Assembly: GCA_017889745.1 (NCBI GenBank)
Contig: JAGGAG010000108.1
Coordinates: 1 to 22,681, forward strand
Length of the DNA: 22,681 nt
Direction of reading: 5' to 3'
DNA from: Gemmatimonadota bacterium
Lineage (GTDB): Bacteria; Gemmatimonadota; Gemmatimonadetes; Gemmatimonadales; GWC2-71-9
Shown here: piece after piece, positions 20,828 to 22,681 of the stretch
How the letters are laid out: every line of letters starts with the position of its first letter
Numbering within the stretch: the first letter of the stretch is position 1
Translations under genes and position numbers: made by a program
The notes under the pieces: generated by a model
The model's database searches: none
The model's input: the letters and a program-made list of their open reading frames with translations, nothing else
What the model was told of the DNA's origin: nothing

Positions 20828-22681
20828 GCGGGAGACTCCTCGATGGCACCAGCGGTGTTTGCCGGGCGGTCGTCCTCACCCTCGCGTGCTGCGTGATGAT
20901 GGTCGCGCCACTCCGCGCCCAGATCTCGCCCGGCCCGCTGGCCACCGCGCACGCGTCGCTCGAGGGGCCTGCCCAGTGCACCCAGTGCCATGGCAGCCGC
21001 CGCGACCCGATGGGTGCGCAGTGCCTGGCGTGCCACAAGGACGTCAACTGGCTGAACGAGCGCGGGCGCGGGTTCCATGGCAGCGCCGAGGTGAAGGGAA
21101 CGCCGTGCGCCTCGTGTCATCCCGATCACGCCGGGCGGGACTTCAGCATGGTCAAGTGGCCCGACGGAAGTGCCGCGCGCTTCGACCACAAGCGGGCGGG
21201 ATGGGCGCTCCGGCAGAAGCACGCCGAGGCCGAATGCAGCGACTGCCACGCGCCGAAGTACGCGGTGTCTCCCGCGGCGAAGCTCTCGGTCAGGAAGACC
21301 GGCCAGGGCTACACCGGGCTCGAAACCACGTGCACCAGCTGTCACGAGGACGTGCACCGCGCCGCGCTGGGGCAGGACTGCGCGAAGTGCCACGATGCCG
21401 CGAGCTGGACCGTCACGCCCGGCTTCAAGCATGACACCACCGCCTACGCGCTCACCGGCAGGCACGACGAGGTGAAGTGCGACAAGTGCCACCTCGATGC
21501 GCGGCTCTCGCCCAAGAGTGACGGCAGGGGTCACCTGGTGCCGGTGTACCAGCCGGTGTCCTTCGGCACGTGCGCCGACTGCCACACCGACCCGCACGAC
21601 GGCAAGCTCGGTCCCAAGTGCGCAGACTGCCACAGTACCGCGGGGTTCAAGGTCATCGACAAGAACCGGTTCGATCACGACCGGACGAAGTACCCGCTGG
21701 CGGGCAAGCACGTCGCCGTTTCGTGCGCGGCGTGCCACAGGGACTTCTCCACGCAGGCGCTCAAGGCGCCGGCTTTCGCGACCTGTACCAGCTGCCACAA
21801 GGACGCCCACAACGGCACGGCGACCCTGGCCGGCAAGCCGGCCGATTGTGCGTCCTGCCACAACGTCGCCGGGTTCACGCCCTCGACCTACACCGTCGCG
21901 ACCCACGCGAAGACGAAGTATCCCCTGGAGGGGAAGCACACGAGCGTCAAGTGCGCGGCGTGCCACGCCAAGGGCACGAGCATCACCGCGGTCGCACAGT
22001 TCGGCACGTCGAAGGTGATGATGCGCCCCGCGTTTGCCCGCTGCACCGACTGCCACGCCGACGACCACGGCGGCCAGCTCAGGACCGCCGCGAACAAGGG
22101 TGAGTGCGCCAGCTGCCACGTCGTGGCCGGGTGGACGCCAAGCACCTTCGACAGCGCGGCGCATGCACGGACGCGGCTTGCGCTCGACGGGCGCCACCAG
22201 GAGGTCGCCTGCGCCGCCTGCCACGGAACCACCCGCGTCAACCTGCCGCCGCTGGGCACCACCGTCGCGCTGGGGAAGGCGAACTTCCTGTTCAAGGTGA
22301 ATGAGGTCGACTGCGTGGCCTGTCACGTCGATCCCCACCAGGGCCGCTTCGCTGCGCGCGGTGCCCGGGCCAGGACCACCGGGTGCCTGGCCTGTCATGG
22401 TACGCGCTCGTTCCGCCCCTCCAGCACCACGGTCGCGGCGCATGCCGACTTCGGGTTTGCCCTCGAGGGCGGGCATCGGGCCACGCCCTGCTCGGCCTGC
22501 CACAAGGAACTGACCCGGCCGGAGGTCGCGAAGCGATCCTCGCTCGTGCGGGCCGGCGGCACGTGGGCCGAGCTGCGGTTCGAGACGAAGGAAGAGTGCG
22601 TCGCGTGCCACACCAACCCGCATGGCACCCAGTTCGATGCCTGGAGCGCGAAGGGCGCCTGCGCGGCCTGTCACTCGGTGG
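20815..22681 (+). CDS. Giant secreted multihaem c-type cytochrome (3' end outside window)
   Basis: The open frame runs to the right edge with 622 codons visible. From GTG 20815 a leader (VCRAVVLTLACCVMMVAPLRAQ) precedes the mature part; it overlaps the cytochrome b-like gene by 13 bp. I count 21 CxxCH haem-binding motifs (first at 20977, last near 22648). They fall into modules of about 70-120 residues that begin at codons 20977, 21331, 21571, 21784, 22042, 22312 and 22597. A typical module is CTSCHxDxH, then a second CxxCH, a spacer with F-x-P-S, a lone His, L-x-G-x-H, and a third CxxCH. The extra His residues are candidate distal ligands, giving bis-His low-potential haems. The protein should act as a periplasmic or surface electron wire taking electrons from the membrane cytochrome. 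A long open frame on the opposite strand is only its shadow. Confidence 0.93.
   Translation, partial: MVLVGGRLLDGTSGVCRAVVLTLACCVMMVAPLRAQISPGPLATAHASLEGPAQCTQCHGSRRDPMGAQCLACHKDVNWLNERGRGFHGSAEVKGTPCASCHPDHAGRDFSMVKWPDGSAARFDHKRAGWALRQKHAEAECSDCHAPKYAVSPAAKLSVRKTGQGYTGLETTCTSCHEDVHRAALGQDCAKCHDAASWTVTPGFKHDTTAYALTGRHDEVKCDKCHLDARLSPKSDGRGHLVPVYQPVSFGTCADCHTDPHDGKLGPKCADCHSTAGFKVIDKNRFDHDRTKYPLAGKHVAVSCAACHRDFSTQALKAPAFATCTSCHKDAHNGTATLAGKPADCASCHNVAGFTPSTYTVATHAKTKYPLEGKHTSVKCAACHAKGTSITAVAQFGTSKVMMRPAFARCTDCHADDHGGQLRTAANKGECASCHVVAGWTPSTFDSAAHARTRLALDGRHQEVACAACHGTTRVNLPPLGTTVALGKANFLFKVNEVDCVACHVDPHQGRFAARGARARTTGCLACHGTRSFRPSSTTVAAHADFGFALEGGHRATPCSACHKELTRPEVAKRSSLVRAGGTWAELRFETKEECVACHTNPHGTQFDAWSAKGACAACHSV

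Noticed and set aside
20740..22674. 644-codon open frame on the minus strand
   Set aside because: It is the antisense shadow of the multihaem cytochrome, whose CxxCH pattern proves the plus strand is coding; long antisense frames are common at high GC.

Overview
This is a GC-rich bacterial window (about two thirds G+C by eye) with tightly packed genes, frequent GTG starts and 4-nt stop/start overlaps. It carries no rRNA or tRNA that I can see and no mobile element. The gene set fits a didermal, respiring, menaquinone-using environmental bacterium: an ECF sigma factor with a zinc-finger anti-sigma factor, many small secreted proteins of unknown function, a menG-ubiA-ubiX cassette and multihaem cytochromes. 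Gemmatimonadota is my best guess, but it rests on overall style and not on a marker gene.

Layout. 1-535 (+): 3' part of a LysR regulator. 568-2501 (+): DNA repair pair, mutM and a UvrC-half/Cho-like GIY-YIG nuclease, overlapping by 13 bp. 2699-3703 (+): MepM-like M23 peptidase. 3708-4954 (-): glycine-zipper protein and CBM9-like secreted protein. 5021-5491 (+): small secreted protein. 5729-8236 (+): large secreted arylsulfatase. 8243-11965 (-): a six-gene run in the order menG, ubiA-type prenyltransferase, ubiX, a hypothetical protein, a broken metallophosphoesterase and a secreted cyclophilin. 12019-15410 (+): ECF sigma factor, anti-sigma factor, membrane beta-helix (bactofilin-like) protein and toast-rack/LiaF-like protein, apparently one envelope-stress operon. 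15423-15878 (-): small secreted protein. 15979-18028 (+): AAC(2')-like acetyltransferase, DUF4126 membrane protein and secreted metallo-beta-lactamase-fold protein, each joined by a GTGA overlap.

18066-22681 is a redox island built around a divergent 416-bp spacer. On the minus strand lies a membrane-anchored fusion of a two-cluster ferredoxin with a YpdA/thioredoxin-reductase-like flavoprotein. On the plus strand lie a cytochrome b-like membrane protein with two H-x13-H helices and a giant secreted c-type cytochrome. The cytochrome has at least 21 CxxCH sites in about seven repeated modules and runs off the window end. Together they look like an electron conduit from a soluble donor through the membrane to a periplasmic or outer-surface haem wire. 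This is the most interesting system in the window.

Other notable points are period-7 tandem repeats at three places (inside mutM and at both ends of the ubiA gene, where the repeat itself supplies stop and start codons), a metallophosphoesterase with an internal deletion, and a cysteine-to-histidine change in a ferredoxin cluster motif.
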